Of a stretch of 64,000 bases of DNA, positions 63,145 to 64,000 are shown in pieces. The notes under the pieces were generated by a model. That model worked only from the letters and a program-made list of their open reading frames with translations. It did not search any database and was not told where the DNA came from. Position 1 is the stretch's first letter; every line of letters begins with the position of its first letter. Where the stretch lies: positions 186,001 through 250,000 of the forward strand of contig NZ_LXVY01000027.1 in assembly GCF_001650735.1 (NCBI RefSeq), given 5' to 3'. This DNA is from Sphingomonas sp. TDK1. GTDB lineage: Bacteria > Pseudomonadota > Alphaproteobacteria > Sphingomonadales > Sphingomonadaceae. The position numbers and the translations under genes were made by a program.

Positions 63145-64000
63145 TCACATGCGGATCCGGATGCCGGCGGTGGCACTGAGGTCGCGATACCCCTGGCCGA
63201 ACTTGACGCCGCCCCCGGCCTGGAACTCCAGACGGTCGCTGCGCAGCGCGGCGCGGAGGTCGAGCTGACCGGTATTCTTGCGCGCCGCGGCGCCGCTGGT
63301 TTCGAACCATTCGCTGGCGGCATTGGCGAAGCTTGCCCGTACCGTCCGTGCCGGATCGAAATCATGCACCCAGGCGCCGCGCAGCGTCGTCACCAGGGTG
63401 AGCTGGTTGGACAGTTGCGCCTGCCCCGACACGTTCGTGCCCAGGAAGGTGCGCGTGCGGTTCAGCTGCTTCTCGGCAAAGGCCAGGCCGAACGCACCCG
63501 CACCGCCCCCGGCGAGACCGGACGTCTCGCTGTACGCCGGCAGCTTCAGGCGGGTATACTCCACCGCGCCATATGGCTGGAAGCGAACCGGACCGGCCGC
63601 GACGTGCCGCCCCAGCTGCACCCGGCTGGACCAGGCGTGCATCTCGTAATCGCCATAGGCGTTGAGGCTGCCCTTGCCCGGTGCCGACAGGAACCGCGTG
63701 TGGCGCGTATCGGCACCGCTGTAGAGCAGCGAGCCGCTGAGCGTCCACGCGCCCGGTGCATAGCCGGCATAGACGCCGCCGCTGACCACCGCTGCCCGGC
63801 CCGAGGTGCTGAGCGCGGAGACGGCGAACGTCTCGCGATCATAGCCCAGGGTGGCCCCCACCAGCGTTTCCGCCGAGGGGCGATAGTCCCAGCCGCCCTG
63901 CACCGCCAGCCCATGGCCGCGCATGTCGTGCGCGCCCTGGGTGCCGTTCAGGTGCTGGTTGCCGCCCTTCATCGCGATCCACAGCGCACCGAGCCGCTCG
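63145..64000 (-). CDS. Autotransporter barrel domain (5' part outside window)
   Basis: Frame open to the right edge; the ATG at 63972 is internal (the frame continues upstream as ERLGALWIA). About 285 residues are visible and make up a beta-domain: RGHGLAVQGGWDYRPS, AGYAPGAWTLSGSLLYSG, a long series of alternating strands, and a C-terminus ending in IRIRM. It is upstream of and parallel to the large autotransporter, 76 bp apart, so the two may be co-expressed. Its passenger domain lies outside the window, so the function cannot be stated. Confidence 0.8.
   Translation of the reverse strand, partial: ERLGALWIAMKGGNQHLNGTQGAHDMRGHGLAVQGGWDYRPSAETLVGATLGYDRETFAVSALSTSGRAAVVSGGVYAGYAPGAWTLSGSLLYSGADTRHTRFLSAPGKGSLNAYGDYEMHAWSSRVQLGRHVAAGPVRFQPYGAVEYTRLKLPAYSETSGLAGGGAGAFGLAFAEKQLNRTRTFLGTNVSGQAQLSNQLTLVTTLRGAWVHDFDPARTVRASFANAASEWFETSGAAARKNTGQLDLRAALRSDRLEFQAGGGVKFGQGYRDLSATAGIRIRM

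Overview
The window is a GC-rich alphaproteobacterial chromosome segment, most likely from a Sphingomonas-type organism. The evidence is four large TonB-dependent receptors (three of them beside catabolic operons), many Tat or Sec secreted glycosidases, a MucR/Ros regulator, many ATGA stop/start overlaps, and long spurious antisense ORFs caused by high GC. No rRNA, tRNA, CRISPR array, transposase or integrase was seen.

Layout. 1-2.7 kb: 3' end of a sensor kinase, then a carboxymuconolactone-decarboxylase-like protein and a secreted metallo-beta-lactamase-fold hydrolase. 2.8-11.5 kb: an arabinan/hemicellulose locus with three GH43 enzymes, a TonB receptor, an aldose 1-epimerase and a GH5-like enzyme. 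11.7-15.2 kb: a periplasmic Ntn acylase, divergent from a secreted amidohydrolase. 15.2-21.3 kb: a chemosensory-like signalling operon (CHASE3-GAF-kinase-REC-REC-REC, CheR, CheB, REC-kinase). 21.5-25.3 kb: a three-subunit molybdenum aldehyde oxidoreductase of PaoABC type. 26-34.8 kb: a leftward aromatic-catabolism operon under a divergent LysR. It encodes a TonB receptor, FAD monooxygenase, extradiol dioxygenase, alpha/beta C-C hydrolase, an internally deleted MFS protein, a cupin and an FAH-family hydrolase. 35.2 kb: a mucR-like gene. 36-48 kb: a second leftward operon that starts with a putative C-glycoside deglycosidase alpha/beta pair. It continues with a second copy of the monooxygenase-dioxygenase-hydrolase cassette and a cyclase-family hydrolase, then a TonB receptor, a secreted esterase, a GH1 and a GH43. 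48.4-53.4 kb: a divergent rightward operon (Gfo/Idh/MocA dehydrogenase, MFS, GMC oxidoreductase) and a second LysR. 53.4-57 kb: an alpha-L-rhamnosidase remnant and a second C-deglycosidase pair with an FAD monooxygenase, facing a TetR gene across a near-perfect palindrome. 57.3-64 kb: two tandem autotransporters, the second cut by the window edge.

The most interesting system is the 26-57 kb region. It reads as a regulated pathway for plant glycosides, probably including C-glycosides: outer-membrane uptake, removal of O-linked sugars, oxidation of the C-linked sugar by the GMC and/or Gfo/Idh enzyme, C-C cleavage by the alpha/beta deglycosidase, then hydroxylation, extradiol cleavage and C-C hydrolysis of the aromatic aglycone. 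The assignments rest on visible motifs and gene order. The substrate is inferred.
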